Part shown: one piece after another, positions 35,376-43,071 of the stretch
Layout of the letters: each line of letters begins with the position of its first letter
Position numbering within the stretch: the stretch's first letter is position 1
Translations under genes and position numbers: made by a program
Assembly (NCBI GenBank): GCA_947447985.1
Contig: CANFLX010000005.1
Location: forward strand, 1-64,000
Origin: Comamonadaceae bacterium
Lineage (GTDB): Bacteria > Pseudomonadota > Gammaproteobacteria > Burkholderiales > Burkholderiaceae_C
Direction of reading: 5' to 3'
Length of the DNA stretch: 64,000 nt
Notes under the pieces: generated by a model
What the model was told of the DNA's origin: nothing
Seen by the model: only the letters and a program-made list of their open reading frames with translations
Database searches by the model: none

Positions 35376-35780
35376 CTAGTCCAGCGGTTTGGCGCGCAGT
35401 TGCTTGGTGGCCGAGCGCTGGCTTTTGGATTGCAGGCGGCGTTGCTGCGAGCCGTAGGTCGGCTTGGTGGCGCGGCGCGGCTTGGGCGGGGTGGCCACGC
35501 TGTTCACCCATTCGTGCAGCCGGGCAAAGGCGTCGAGCCGGTTCTGCTCTTGCGTGCGGTGGCGCTGCGCCTTCAGAACAAATACGCCCTCGCTGGTCAG
35601 GCGGCTGTCTGGCAGCGCCAGCAAACGCGCCTTGAGGTCCTCAGGGAGGCTGGACGCGGGCACGTCAAAGCGCAGGTGAATCGCGGTCGAGACCTTGTTG
35701 ACGTTTTGCCCACCCGCGCCTTGCGCGCGGATAGCGCTGATCTCGACCTGGGTCTCGTCAATCGTGATCAAGGGCGTCAT
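35376..35780 (-). CDS. arfB: Peptidyl-tRNA hydrolase ArfB (YaeJ)
   Basis: 134 residues from the ATG at 35780. The release-factor-like GGQ motif is in RAQGAGGQNVNKVST, and the C-terminal tail is strongly basic (RRATKPTYGSQQRRLQSKSQ), as needed for entry into the mRNA channel of stalled ribosomes. It frees peptides from ribosomes lacking a stop codon. The longer upstream frame overlaps the divergent small gene and was not used. Confidence 0.9.
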   Translation of the reverse strand: MTPLITIDETQVEISAIRAQGAGGQNVNKVSTAIHLRFDVPASSLPEDLKARLLALPDSRLTSEGVFVLKAQRHRTQEQNRLDAFARLHEWVNSVATPPKPRRATKPTYGSQQRRLQSKSQRSATKQLRAKPLD

Positions 35781-35843
35781 AAACACCCCTGGCCTGCAGT
35801 TAAACTGCAAGCGCATCGCATCCACATTGAACAGGAGAAGGTC

Positions 35844-35993
35844 ATGGCAAAAGGTCAACAAAAAACCAACAAAGAAGCGAAGAAGCCCAAGAAGGATACG
35901 TCACCCCCCAAGCCCTTGGCCGGCGGCGAGCCCCCCGTGCGTGCGACCATCACCACTGCAGTGATTCCGCGCGGCAAGCTCAAGAACAAATAA
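35844..35993 (+). CDS. Small basic lysine/proline-rich protein (49 aa)
   Basis: 49 residues, ATG at 35844 with a strong ribosome site (AGGAGAAGG, 35832-35840). Almost wholly lysine-rich at first (MAKGQQKTNKEAKKPKKD), then PPKPLAGG and a short hydrophobic end VRATITTAVIPRGKLKNK. I recall similar short proteins in Betaproteobacteria but no function. A clear terminator follows at 36012-36041. The strong translation start plus own terminator support a real gene. Confidence 0.65.
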   Translation: MAKGQQKTNKEAKKPKKDTSPPKPLAGGEPPVRATITTAVIPRGKLKNK

Positions 35994-36011
35994 GCGCCAC
36001 GGCGTACAAGT

Positions 36012-36041
36012 AAAAAGCGCACCCTGGGGTGCGCTTTTTTT
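36012..36041 (+). terminator. Rho-independent terminator after the 49-aa gene
   Basis: Stem AAAAAGCGCACC (36012-36023) with GGTGCGCTTTTT (36028-36039) and a 4-nt loop, followed by T residues. The minus strand gives only the five-T end, so it may weakly serve the kinase gene on that strand too. Confidence 0.8.
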
Positions 36042-36058
36042 GTGTCCATCCCGGGCAT

Positions 36059-37000
36059 TCAGCCGGGAAACATCGCCCGTATTTCAGCAAGGGTGGGCGG
36101 CTGGCAACCCGAACGTGTGCAGTTGATTGCTGCAGCACACATGGCTTGGCGCAAGCTGGCATCCACGCGCTGTGCTTCGCCTTGAGGCTGCAAAGCCCAA
36201 TCGGCCAGGCAGTTGCCCCAAAACGTGTCTCCCGCACCCACAGTGTCGACCAAGCGCACCTGCGGAACATCCTGTGATGCGCTCGCACCATCCACCTGCA
36301 AATAAGCGCCTTGTGCGCCAAAGGTAAGGGCGACACGGCTGGCACCATGTGCGGCCAGCGAGGCCGCAATCGCAGGGGCGTTGGCACGGTTCACGTTGGC
36401 AAAACCCAGGGTTTCCAAATCTTCATCGCTGGCTTTGATCCAGTCGGCCAGAGTGACCACTTGGCGAACTGCAGCCACATAGGCGTTCAAATCGTCGGCC
36501 AATTTGGGCCGCAGGTTGACATCCACGCTGACCGTCCAGCCGCGTTGTTTGGCACCTTGCAAGATCGCCAACACCTTGTCGTGTTCCGGCGGCACCAGAA
36601 GCAGCGAGCCGGTGTGCAGTACGCCGGGCGACTGGGTGTCGAGGTGGCTTAGCACCTGCTCCACGCAGTAGTCGCGGTCGGAGATGCCTTCGCGGTAAAA
36701 GCCGTAGCTGGGCTGGCCATTGCTCACTTGCACCACGGCCAAGGACGTGGGCAGGCGGCTCGCGGGCAACAAGGACTTGACGCCGTCCGCAGCGAACTGC
36801 GCGTGCATGTGCTGACCAAACAAGTCGGTGGACAAGGGGTTCAAAAAACCCACGTCCGCGCCGCGCAGCGCAGCGGCACGTGCCAGGTTGAAGGGGCTGC
36901 CCCCCATGAAGGGCCGCAGGCTTCCATCGGGCTGCGCAATGCAGTCCATCAGGGCCTCGCCCAAGACCCAGACGTGCAGGGCTGGCACCAAGGCGCTCAT
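36059..37000 (-). CDS. PfkB-family sugar kinase, likely fructokinase
   Basis: 313 residues. The substrate-binding N-terminus GGSPFNLARAAALRGADVGF and the anion-hole/catalytic motif DTVGAGDTFWGNCLADW (catalytic Asp in GAGD) mark a ribokinase-fold kinase. The N-terminal LGEALMDCI and the sugar-binding block resemble fructokinases such as FrcK. Cytoplasmic phosphorylation of the sugar brought in by the adjacent ABC system; it overlaps the permease gene by four bases. Fructose is inferred from the system; ribose or another ketose is possible. Confidence 0.82.
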   Translation of the reverse strand: MSALVPALHVWVLGEALMDCIAQPDGSLRPFMGGSPFNLARAAALRGADVGFLNPLSTDLFGQHMHAQFAADGVKSLLPASRLPTSLAVVQVSNGQPSYGFYREGISDRDYCVEQVLSHLDTQSPGVLHTGSLLLVPPEHDKVLAILQGAKQRGWTVSVDVNLRPKLADDLNAYVAAVRQVVTLADWIKASDEDLETLGFANVNRANAPAIAASLAAHGASRVALTFGAQGAYLQVDGASASQDVPQVRLVDTVGAGDTFWGNCLADWALQPQGEAQRVDASLRQAMCAAAINCTRSGCQPPTLAEIRAMFPG

Positions 37001-37941
37001 TTCTTCAGCAGGTGCTGGCGGCGAATCACGTCAATCCATACCGCGACGATGACCACGGCACCAATCGCCATCATCTGCTTGAACTGCGAGATTTCCATCA
37101 GGTTCATGCCGTTGCGGATCATGGTGATCAGCACGGCGCCCAGCAAGCTGCCCCAAATGCTGCCGCGTCCGCCGAAGAGCGACGTGCCGCCCAAGATCAC
37201 CGCAGCAATCGCGTCGAGTTCAAACATCTGGGCCATCTTGCCGCTGGACGAATCCATGCGCGCCATCAGCACCACCGCACCCAAAGCGCAGCTCAGGCCC
37301 GAGACCACGTACACCGCCAGTTTGTACCAACGGATGTTGATGCCGACCTGGCGTGCGCCCATCTCGTTGGAGCCCATGGCATACACATAGCGGCCGAGCT
37401 TGGTGCTCGAAAGCACAAAGGCCATCACGACAAAGTAGAGGCCAGTGATCCAAATCGGCATGGGCACCCCCAGGAGCTCGCCGTAGCCGATGAAGGGCAG
37501 GGGGTCGGGCATGCCGGAATTGTCAAAGCCGCCGGTGGCGTCAAAGGCCAGGCCGCGCCACAGGGTCAAGCCCCCGAGCGTGACGATAAATGCGGGGATG
37601 CCCACAAAGGCAACCAGGTAGCCATTGAACACGCCCACGGCGGCGCCAATCGCCAATGCGGCCACGATGGCAGCATAGGGGTTCACGCCCAGTTTGATCA
37701 TCAGGTGTCCTGCCACAGCGCCGGCCAAAGCGGTCAACGCACCCACAGCCAAATCGACACCGCCGGTCAGAATCACAAAGGTTTGGCCGCCCGCGAGCAG
37801 CGCAATGACAGAGCCCTGCACCAGGATGTTCGACAAATTACCAGTGGTCAAAAAATAGGGGGACGCCACCGTGAGCAGGGCGCCCAAAACCAGCACAGCC
37901 ACCAGTGCGCCATACCATTCTTGTCGGGTGAGGGACTTCAT
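36997..37941 (-). CDS. Sugar ABC transporter permease, FrcC/RbsC-like
   Basis: 314 residues, about nine to ten hydrophobic segments. GQTFVILTGGVDLAVGALTA and VILGGTSLFGGRGSIWGSLL are the signature blocks of ribose/fructose/xylose-type permeases. Inner membrane, partners the divergently encoded ATPase and the upstream binding protein. It begins 112 bp after the binding-protein stop, with a strong hairpin in that gap. Confidence 0.88.
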   Translation of the reverse strand: MKSLTRQEWYGALVAVLVLGALLTVASPYFLTTGNLSNILVQGSVIALLAGGQTFVILTGGVDLAVGALTALAGAVAGHLMIKLGVNPYAAIVAALAIGAAVGVFNGYLVAFVGIPAFIVTLGGLTLWRGLAFDATGGFDNSGMPDPLPFIGYGELLGVPMPIWITGLYFVVMAFVLSSTKLGRYVYAMGSNEMGARQVGINIRWYKLAVYVVSGLSCALGAVVLMARMDSSSGKMAQMFELDAIAAVILGGTSLFGGRGSIWGSLLGAVLITMIRNGMNLMEISQFKQMMAIGAVVIVAVWIDVIRRQHLLKK

Positions 37942-38007
37942 GAAAACAGTTCCAATCTACAAAAAACAAACGACCACCAGCAATTCAGATCACTGGCGGT
38001 CGCACGG

Positions 38008-38044
38008 GCTGCCCCGAACCACCACGCGGTGGCGCCGAGGCAGC
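38008..38044 (-). other. Intercistronic stem-loop between binding-protein and permease genes
   Basis: Outer arms GCTGCC (38008-38013) and GGCAGC (38039-38044), inner arms CCACC (38019-38023) and GGTGG (38028-38032). It lies between the two genes and has no T run. In sugar ABC operons such hairpins commonly protect the upstream binding-protein mRNA, so that it is made in excess; here that is an inference. Confidence 0.6.
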
Positions 38045-38053
38045 GGTCGGGCT

Positions 38054-39010
38054 TTACTTCACTTTCATGAACTGGCCAACGCCGGAGTCCTTGGCGAACT
38101 GGTCCACGTTGGAAGGCAGAACCAGGAAGGAGCCGGTGTCGATACGCGCTTCCACTGGCTTGCCTTCGGCAGCAGCGATCGCGGTTTCCACGCCGACTTG
38201 ACCAATCTTGGCCAGCATTTGAGCCGCGTTGGCCGATTGCCAGCCTTGCTTCATCATGTCCAGGCCGCCAGGAGAGCCGTCAAAGCCAGCGATCTTGACT
38301 TCGCCTGCTTTTTTGCCAGCAGCCATCAATGCGGCCTTGGCACCCAAAGCGCCGCCGTCCCATGCGCAAGCAATGACCTTGGCGGTGGGGTTGGCACGCA
38401 GAGCAGTTTCCACGCCGTTTTGGGCCATGGTTTGGTCCCAGGTGGTGGGCACGTCAACGATCTTGACGTTCTTGCGGACAGAGTTCAGGCCGTCCACAAA
38501 ACCTTTGCGACGCTCTTGGCCGGTGGATTGACCTTGGTCGCCCGTCACGTAGATCACGGTGTCGCCGTCTTTGATTTGTTCAGCAGCCCATTTGCCTTGC
38601 ACCATGGCCGCTTTGATGTTGTCGGTCGCGACGTACGAAGTGATCTTGGCGCCGGTGATGCCGGTGTCCACAGCCACGACCTTGATGCCAGCGGCCAGAG
38701 CCTTGTTGATAGCGGGTGCAATGCCTGCGCTGTCCACGGGGGCGATCGCGATGGCGTTGACCTTGCGGGTGATCATGTCTTCAACGATAGCGAGCTGCTT
38801 GGACAGTTCGCCTTTTTCAGCGGCGAGTTCGATGAACTTCACGCCAGCTTTTTGGCCAGCTTTCTTTGCGCCACCGTTGATCAGTGTCCAACCTTCGTTG
38901 GTGTTGCCGTTGGTGATGTAAGCAACGGTGGTTTCAGCCATGGCTGTTGCCATGAGGCCTGCGGCAGCCATTGCGATGGCCAGACGGCCGAGGGTACGTT
39001 TCATGTTCAT
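38054..39010 (-). CDS. Sugar ABC transporter substrate-binding protein, FrcB/RbsB-like
   Basis: 318 residues from the ATG at 39010 (GGAGACACTGTT before it). The signal peptide ends near ATAMAETT. The periplasmic-binding fold of ribose/galactose type shows in VAYITNGNTNEGWTLI, DMITRKVNAIAIAPVDSAG and VVAVDTGITGAK. It captures the sugar in the periplasm. Highest expected expression of the system, in line with the hairpin after it. Confidence 0.88.
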   Translation of the reverse strand: MNMKRTLGRLAIAMAAAGLMATAMAETTVAYITNGNTNEGWTLINGGAKKAGQKAGVKFIELAAEKGELSKQLAIVEDMITRKVNAIAIAPVDSAGIAPAINKALAAGIKVVAVDTGITGAKITSYVATDNIKAAMVQGKWAAEQIKDGDTVIYVTGDQGQSTGQERRKGFVDGLNSVRKNVKIVDVPTTWDQTMAQNGVETALRANPTAKVIACAWDGGALGAKAALMAAGKKAGEVKIAGFDGSPGGLDMMKQGWQSANAAQMLAKIGQVGVETAIAAAEGKPVEARIDTGSFLVLPSNVDQFAKDSGVGQFMKVK

Positions 39011-39079
39011 AACAGTGTCTCCAAAGGGTTGAGGTAGCCGCACAGATGAACCTGTGACGTGCTGGGATCGAATTAAAGC

Positions 39080-39120
39080 AGATTTTTGACTAATTAAATC
39101 TAGGGGTTTTACTAATACAA
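39080..39120 (-). promoter_or_regulatory. Candidate control region between divergent sugar units
   Basis: An inverted repeat AGATTT-N10-AAATCT lies at 39080-39101 in an AT-rich stretch of the 226-bp divergent gap. On the minus strand it overlaps a TTTAAT -10-like hexamer (39098-39093) placed 16 bp after TTGTAT. This could be a repressor operator for the binding-protein unit. The match to promoter consensus is modest. Confidence 0.35.
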
Positions 39121-39236
39121 TTTCTGCCAGACCGTGGCATGCTCGTACCCCAATCGTGGTTTGTGCGCACCAGACTGGCGCGAAAACCACGGCCCACGGC
39201 CCGGCTTTTTCTTACCGAACTAAAGAATTCAACTGT

Positions 39237-40025
39237 ATGACAACCAAGCAAGCGGTGCTGCGCATCAGCGGCATTACCAAGCACTACGGGGGCGTCAAAG
39301 CCCTCACCGATGCGCACTTCAATCTCCAACCCGGTGAACACGCAGCCATCGTCGGAGACAACGGAGCGGGCAAAAGCACCTTTGTGCGTCTGATCACGGG
39401 GGTCGAACAACCCAACCAGGGCGACATCCTGCTCGACGGCCAAAAAGTGAGCTTTCGCTCGCCCTTGGACGCCCGTGACCAGGGCATTGAGACGGTGTAC
39501 CAAACCCTGGCATTGGCCGAGGACCTGGATGTGCCGGCCAATATCTTCTTGGGCCGCGAAATCACACACCTGAACCTGGGCCCCTTGTCGATCCTGAACC
39601 ACAAGGCCATGCGCGCGCAATCCACCGAGATGCTGTCGACCACGGGTGTGAAGATTCAAGACATGTCGGAGAGCCTGCGTGGCATGTCGGGCGGTCAGCG
39701 CCAGTGCGTGGCCATTGCCCGTGCGGCGGGCTTCGCCAAGAAGCTCATCATCTTGGACGAACCCACCGCCGCTTTGGGTGTGGCCGAGACGGCCCGCGTG
39801 GAGCAAATCATCAAGGGCCTCAAAACCCAGGGCGTGCCGCTGATCATCATCAGCCACAACCTGCGTCAGGTGTTTGATTTGGTGGACCGCATTTGGGTGT
39901 TTCGCCAAGGCCGCATTATTTGCAGCCGCCCCACCAAAGAGACCAATCCGGAAGAAATCGTGGGCCTGATCACCGGCGCCATCGATCCTGCCAAATTTGT
40001 CGAACAAGAGGCCGCCGTATGCTGA
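39237..40025 (+). CDS. Sugar ABC transporter ATP-binding protein, single-domain (FrcA-like)
   Basis: 262 residues from the ATG at 39237. One ABC domain only: Walker A GDNGAGKST, signature MSGGQRQ and Walker B LIILDEPTAALG. RbsA-type ATPases have two such domains and about 500 residues, so this is the single-domain FrcA/XylG-short type and must dimerise. It is encoded divergently from the permease and binding protein it presumably serves, which is unusual. Its stop overlaps the next gene by seven bases. Confidence 0.88.
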   Translation: MTTKQAVLRISGITKHYGGVKALTDAHFNLQPGEHAAIVGDNGAGKSTFVRLITGVEQPNQGDILLDGQKVSFRSPLDARDQGIETVYQTLALAEDLDVPANIFLGREITHLNLGPLSILNHKAMRAQSTEMLSTTGVKIQDMSESLRGMSGGQRQCVAIARAAGFAKKLIILDEPTAALGVAETARVEQIIKGLKTQGVPLIIISHNLRQVFDLVDRIWVFRQGRIICSRPTKETNPEEIVGLITGAIDPAKFVEQEAAVC

Positions 40026-40459
40026 AAGGAATCGATCCTTTGTTGACGCCCGAGCTGCTCATGCACCTGAGCGCCATGGGCCATGGCGAATGGGTGGCTG
40101 TGGTGGACGCCAACTTTACCGCCGACTTTTTGAGCCACGGCAAGCCGGTGGTGCGTTTGCCGGGCAACGATTTGGCGCGCGTGAGCAAAGCGGTGTTGTC
40201 CGTGATTCCCCTGGCGGTCGATGTGCCGCAACCCGCGGCCTATATGCAGGTCTGCAACTCAGAGGCGGGGCACCGCACCGCAGCCCAGCAGGCCGTGGTG
40301 GACTGCTTGGCCAAAGAGGGCGTGCCTGAAGCGCGGGTAGAGGGTGTGGAACGCTTTGCGTTTTATGACAAGATCAAGGGCGCGAGCCTGATTGTGCAAA
40401 GCGGCGAAGCCACAGCCTACGGCAATGCCATGTTTTGCAAGGGCGTGATCCTGAACTGA
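40019..40459 (+). CDS. RbsD/FucU-family sugar mutarotase
   Basis: 146 residues. MLKGIDPLLTPELLMHLSAM, then GHGEWVAVVDANFTAD with the catalytic histidine, and the conserved ending TAYGNAMFCKGVI match RbsD/FucU. The family interconverts sugar anomers, pyranose and furanose, so the kinase receives the right form. FucU-like members are slightly longer, and this one is closest to them. Overlaps the ATPase gene and so is made with it. Confidence 0.85.
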   Translation: MLKGIDPLLTPELLMHLSAMGHGEWVAVVDANFTADFLSHGKPVVRLPGNDLARVSKAVLSVIPLAVDVPQPAAYMQVCNSEAGHRTAAQQAVVDCLAKEGVPEARVEGVERFAFYDKIKGASLIVQSGEATAYGNAMFCKGVILN

Positions 40460-40497
40460 GTGTCATCCGGGGCGACCGGTGACCACCGAAAGAATCT

Positions 40498-41193
40498 GTG
40501 GACATTTACATCGATAGCGCCGATATCTCTCAATGGGCGCTTCCCGCCGGGTGCCCCCCGGTGGTGGGCGTCACGACCAACCCGACCCTGGTGTTCCAGG
40601 CGGGTCTGCCAGTCAACCTGGCAAGCTATGAACGCCTGGTGCAGGCCGCAGCGGCGGCGGGCATGGCGCACATCATGGTGCAGCTACCAAGCAACAACAT
40701 TGTGGCTGCCCACAATTGGGTGCACCAGTTGCAGTCGGTGGCCTCCCGCGAAGGCATCCGCCTGACCATCAAGCTCCCCTGCCATCCCAGCTGGACCGAA
40801 TGCATTCATGCCGTCAAGGCCATGCAGCAATCGGTTCTGCTCACAGGCCTGTCCAACGCGGTGCAACTGCTGTGGGCGCAGGCCCTGCAAGCCGACTTCG
40901 TCGCGCCCTACGTGGGGCGGCTGGCGGCCGACAGCAGCCAGGGTGGGCGCGATGTCTGGGCGCTGATGCGGGCTTGCGTCGCCGCCCAACAATCCCCAGG
41001 CCCGCACGCTGGGCCTCAGCTGCTGGCAGCCAGTATCAAGTCCCCCGATGTGTTGTCACATTTGATGGGTTTGGGCGCGGCCGCCGTCACGCTGCCTCCC
41101 GCGAGTTTGATCGCCTGGTCGCAGGACGCGGTGACCGACGCCGCCATGGCGCAATTTGATCGCGACATTGCAGCCAGCCAGTCGCTGGGTTAG
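40498..41193 (+). CDS. Transaldolase-like / fructose-6-phosphate aldolase family protein
   Basis: 231 residues from a GTG at 40498 (AAAGAA before it). IYIDSADI at the start, GVTTNPTLVFQAG (about 24-36) and Lys92 in RLTIKLPCHPSW, the expected Schiff-base lysine, match the short transaldolase/FSA group. It would split or form ketose phosphates using a lysine imine. Its place after a fructose ABC and kinase set suggests it acts on the phosphorylated sugar; which aldol it performs cannot be told from sequence. Confidence 0.78.
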   Translation: MDIYIDSADISQWALPAGCPPVVGVTTNPTLVFQAGLPVNLASYERLVQAAAAAGMAHIMVQLPSNNIVAAHNWVHQLQSVASREGIRLTIKLPCHPSWTECIHAVKAMQQSVLLTGLSNAVQLLWAQALQADFVAPYVGRLAADSSQGGRDVWALMRACVAAQQSPGPHAGPQLLAASIKSPDVLSHLMGLGAAAVTLPPASLIAWSQDAVTDAAMAQFDRDIAASQSLG

Positions 41194-41217
41194 GCCGGGT
41201 TCCGGTTTCGGGCCTGC

Positions 41218-41223
41218 GATACT
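41218..41223 (+). promoter_or_regulatory. Candidate -10 element (GATACT, TGN-extended)
   Basis: TGC-GATACT ends 6 nt before the ATG at 41230 with no ribosome site between. It fits a transcript starting at or next to the start codon. Confidence 0.4.
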
Positions 41224-41229
41224 TGGCCC

Positions 41230-41970
41230 ATGCAACTCCAAGAGATTCTTTACAGCCAGGGTTTTGGCACACGGCGCGTCTGTGCGGGTCTGATTCAGCA
41301 AGCTTGGGTGCAGGTGCCAGGCGCAGATGGCGCATGGGAGGTCTGCAAAGACGCGGGCGCGGAGTTTGAGGCCACCGGTCTGCGTTTTCGGGTGCAAGGC
41401 GTCGAGTGGCCGTACTTTGAGAAAGCCTATGTGCTGCTCAACAAACCGACCGGCACGGAGTGCTCCCAAAAACCGTCCACCTATCCCAGCATCTACACCT
41501 TGCTGCCCTCGCCGCTGCGCCTGCGCCCGCAAAAAGCGGCGGTGCAGGGCGTGCAGGCCGTGGGTCGCCTGGACCAGGACACGACCGGCATGCTGCTGTT
41601 GACGGACGACGGCAAGTTCATCCACCGCATGAGTTCACCCCGCCACCATATGCCCAAGGTGTATGAGGTGACCGTCAAACACGCACTGGACGAGCGCCAG
41701 GTACAAAAACTGCTCAGTGGCGTGGTGCTGGACGATGACCCGCAACCGGTGCGGGCTGCGGCTTGCGAGGCGGTGTCTGAGTTTCATTTGCGCCTGACGC
41801 TTACCGAGGGCAAATACCACCAGGTCAAACGCATGGTGGCAGCCGTTAGCAACCGGGTGGAGGCGCTGCACCGTTCGCAGATCGGACGCTTGGCCCTGCC
41901 TGCCGACCTGGCACCGGGCCAATGGCGCTGGCTCGATGCCGCTGATCTGGCGCAAGTCACGGGGAAGTAA
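41230..41970 (+). CDS. 16S rRNA pseudouridine synthase, RsuA-family
   Basis: 246 residues. A short S4-like N-terminus (about 1-60) leads to the catalytic domain with the nucleophile aspartate in VGRLDQDTTGMLLLTDDG and the family block KYHQVKRMVAAVSNRVEALHR. KAYVLLNKPTGTECS is typical of RsuA/RluE types. It isomerises a uridine in ribosomal RNA; RsuA acts on U516 of 16S RNA. The exact site is not shown by sequence. Confidence 0.85.
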   Translation: MQLQEILYSQGFGTRRVCAGLIQQAWVQVPGADGAWEVCKDAGAEFEATGLRFRVQGVEWPYFEKAYVLLNKPTGTECSQKPSTYPSIYTLLPSPLRLRPQKAAVQGVQAVGRLDQDTTGMLLLTDDGKFIHRMSSPRHHMPKVYEVTVKHALDERQVQKLLSGVVLDDDPQPVRAAACEAVSEFHLRLTLTEGKYHQVKRMVAAVSNRVEALHRSQIGRLALPADLAPGQWRWLDAADLAQVTGK

Positions 41971-42069
41971 AACCTCGGCGCAGTGCGGGGTTGCGGCCTG
42001 AGCGGCAGGCCCCCACGGCTACACTCGCAGGGTGCGCTCTCAGCGCGAAATTCGACCTGTAAGGTATTT

Positions 42070-43047
42070 GTGAGTCCATTGAACCGTTTTCTGTTTCTTG
42101 CCTGCTACCTGGCGTCCTGCACCCTGAGGGCCGCCGAGGCATCACCCCCTCTGTTTGTGCTCAATTCTCTGGATGCCACCGTCAGCGTCATCGACACCCA
42201 GACCTGGAAAGAAACGCAGCGCTTTGCCACCGGTAAAGAACCGCACCACTTGTACCTGACGCCCGATGAAAAGTCCCTCATCATCGCCAACGCGCTGGGC
42301 GACTCCCTGACCTTTGTGGACCCCAAAACCGCGGTGGTACAGCGCACGGTACGGGGTATTTTGGACCCCTACCAGCTTCGGTTTTCTCCCGACATGAAGT
42401 GGCTGGTCACCGTGGGCAACCGCTTGAACCACGTCGATCTGTACCGCTGGAACGGGTCCGATTTGACGCTGTCCAAACGCATCCCCACCAGCAAAACCCC
42501 GAGCCACGTGTGGATTGATAGCAAAAGCAGCACGGCCTATGCCAGCATGCAGGAAAGCGATGAGCTGGTGGCGATCGATTTGTCCACCGAGTCCATCAAA
42601 TGGCGCATCAAAACGGGCTCCTTGCCCGCCGACGTTTTTGGCACATCCGACGACCGGCTGATTCTGGTGGGCATGACGGGCGGCAGCGGCGTGGAGGTGT
42701 ATGACGTCAGCGCAGCAACGCCCAAGTTGGTCAAGACCATTCCTACGGGTGCGGCAGCCCACGCCTTTCGCAGCATGGGTGACAAGCGCCATGTCTTGGT
42801 TAGCAACCGGGTGGCCAACACCATCAGCAAGATTGACTACCAGAGCCTGACCGTCGTCGACCAATTCGCTGCCCCCGGTGGGCCCGATTGCATGGATTTG
42901 TCAGCTGACGGGCGCTATATCTACTTTGCCTCGCGCTGGATCAAAAAGCTCACCGTGATTGATACCACCACCCACAAAGTGGTGCGCCAGGTGGGGGTTG
43001 GCAAGTCGCCACACGGCGTTTGGACTCTGGACCACGCGCCACGCTAG
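42070..43047 (+). CDS. Secreted YVTN-type beta-propeller protein
   Basis: 325 residues from the GTG at 42070 with AAGG five bases before it; longer frames lack a ribosome site. A signal peptide ends around LRAAEASPP. Repeats of about 40-45 residues carry the YVTN-like pattern seen as LFVLNSLDATVSVIDTQTW, SLIIANALGDSLTFVDPKT, VLVSNRVANTISKIDY and YIYFASRWIKKLTVIDTTTH, each with a V/I-D-x-x-T turn. A six- or seven-bladed propeller in the periplasm. Function unknown; the deacetylase gene follows after 24 bp. Confidence 0.78.
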   Translation: MSPLNRFLFLACYLASCTLRAAEASPPLFVLNSLDATVSVIDTQTWKETQRFATGKEPHHLYLTPDEKSLIIANALGDSLTFVDPKTAVVQRTVRGILDPYQLRFSPDMKWLVTVGNRLNHVDLYRWNGSDLTLSKRIPTSKTPSHVWIDSKSSTAYASMQESDELVAIDLSTESIKWRIKTGSLPADVFGTSDDRLILVGMTGGSGVEVYDVSAATPKLVKTIPTGAAAHAFRSMGDKRHVLVSNRVANTISKIDYQSLTVVDQFAAPGGPDCMDLSADGRYIYFASRWIKKLTVIDTTTHKVVRQVGVGKSPHGVWTLDHAPR

Positions 43048-43071
43048 GCGCCGCGCATTTCGAGGTCCTGT

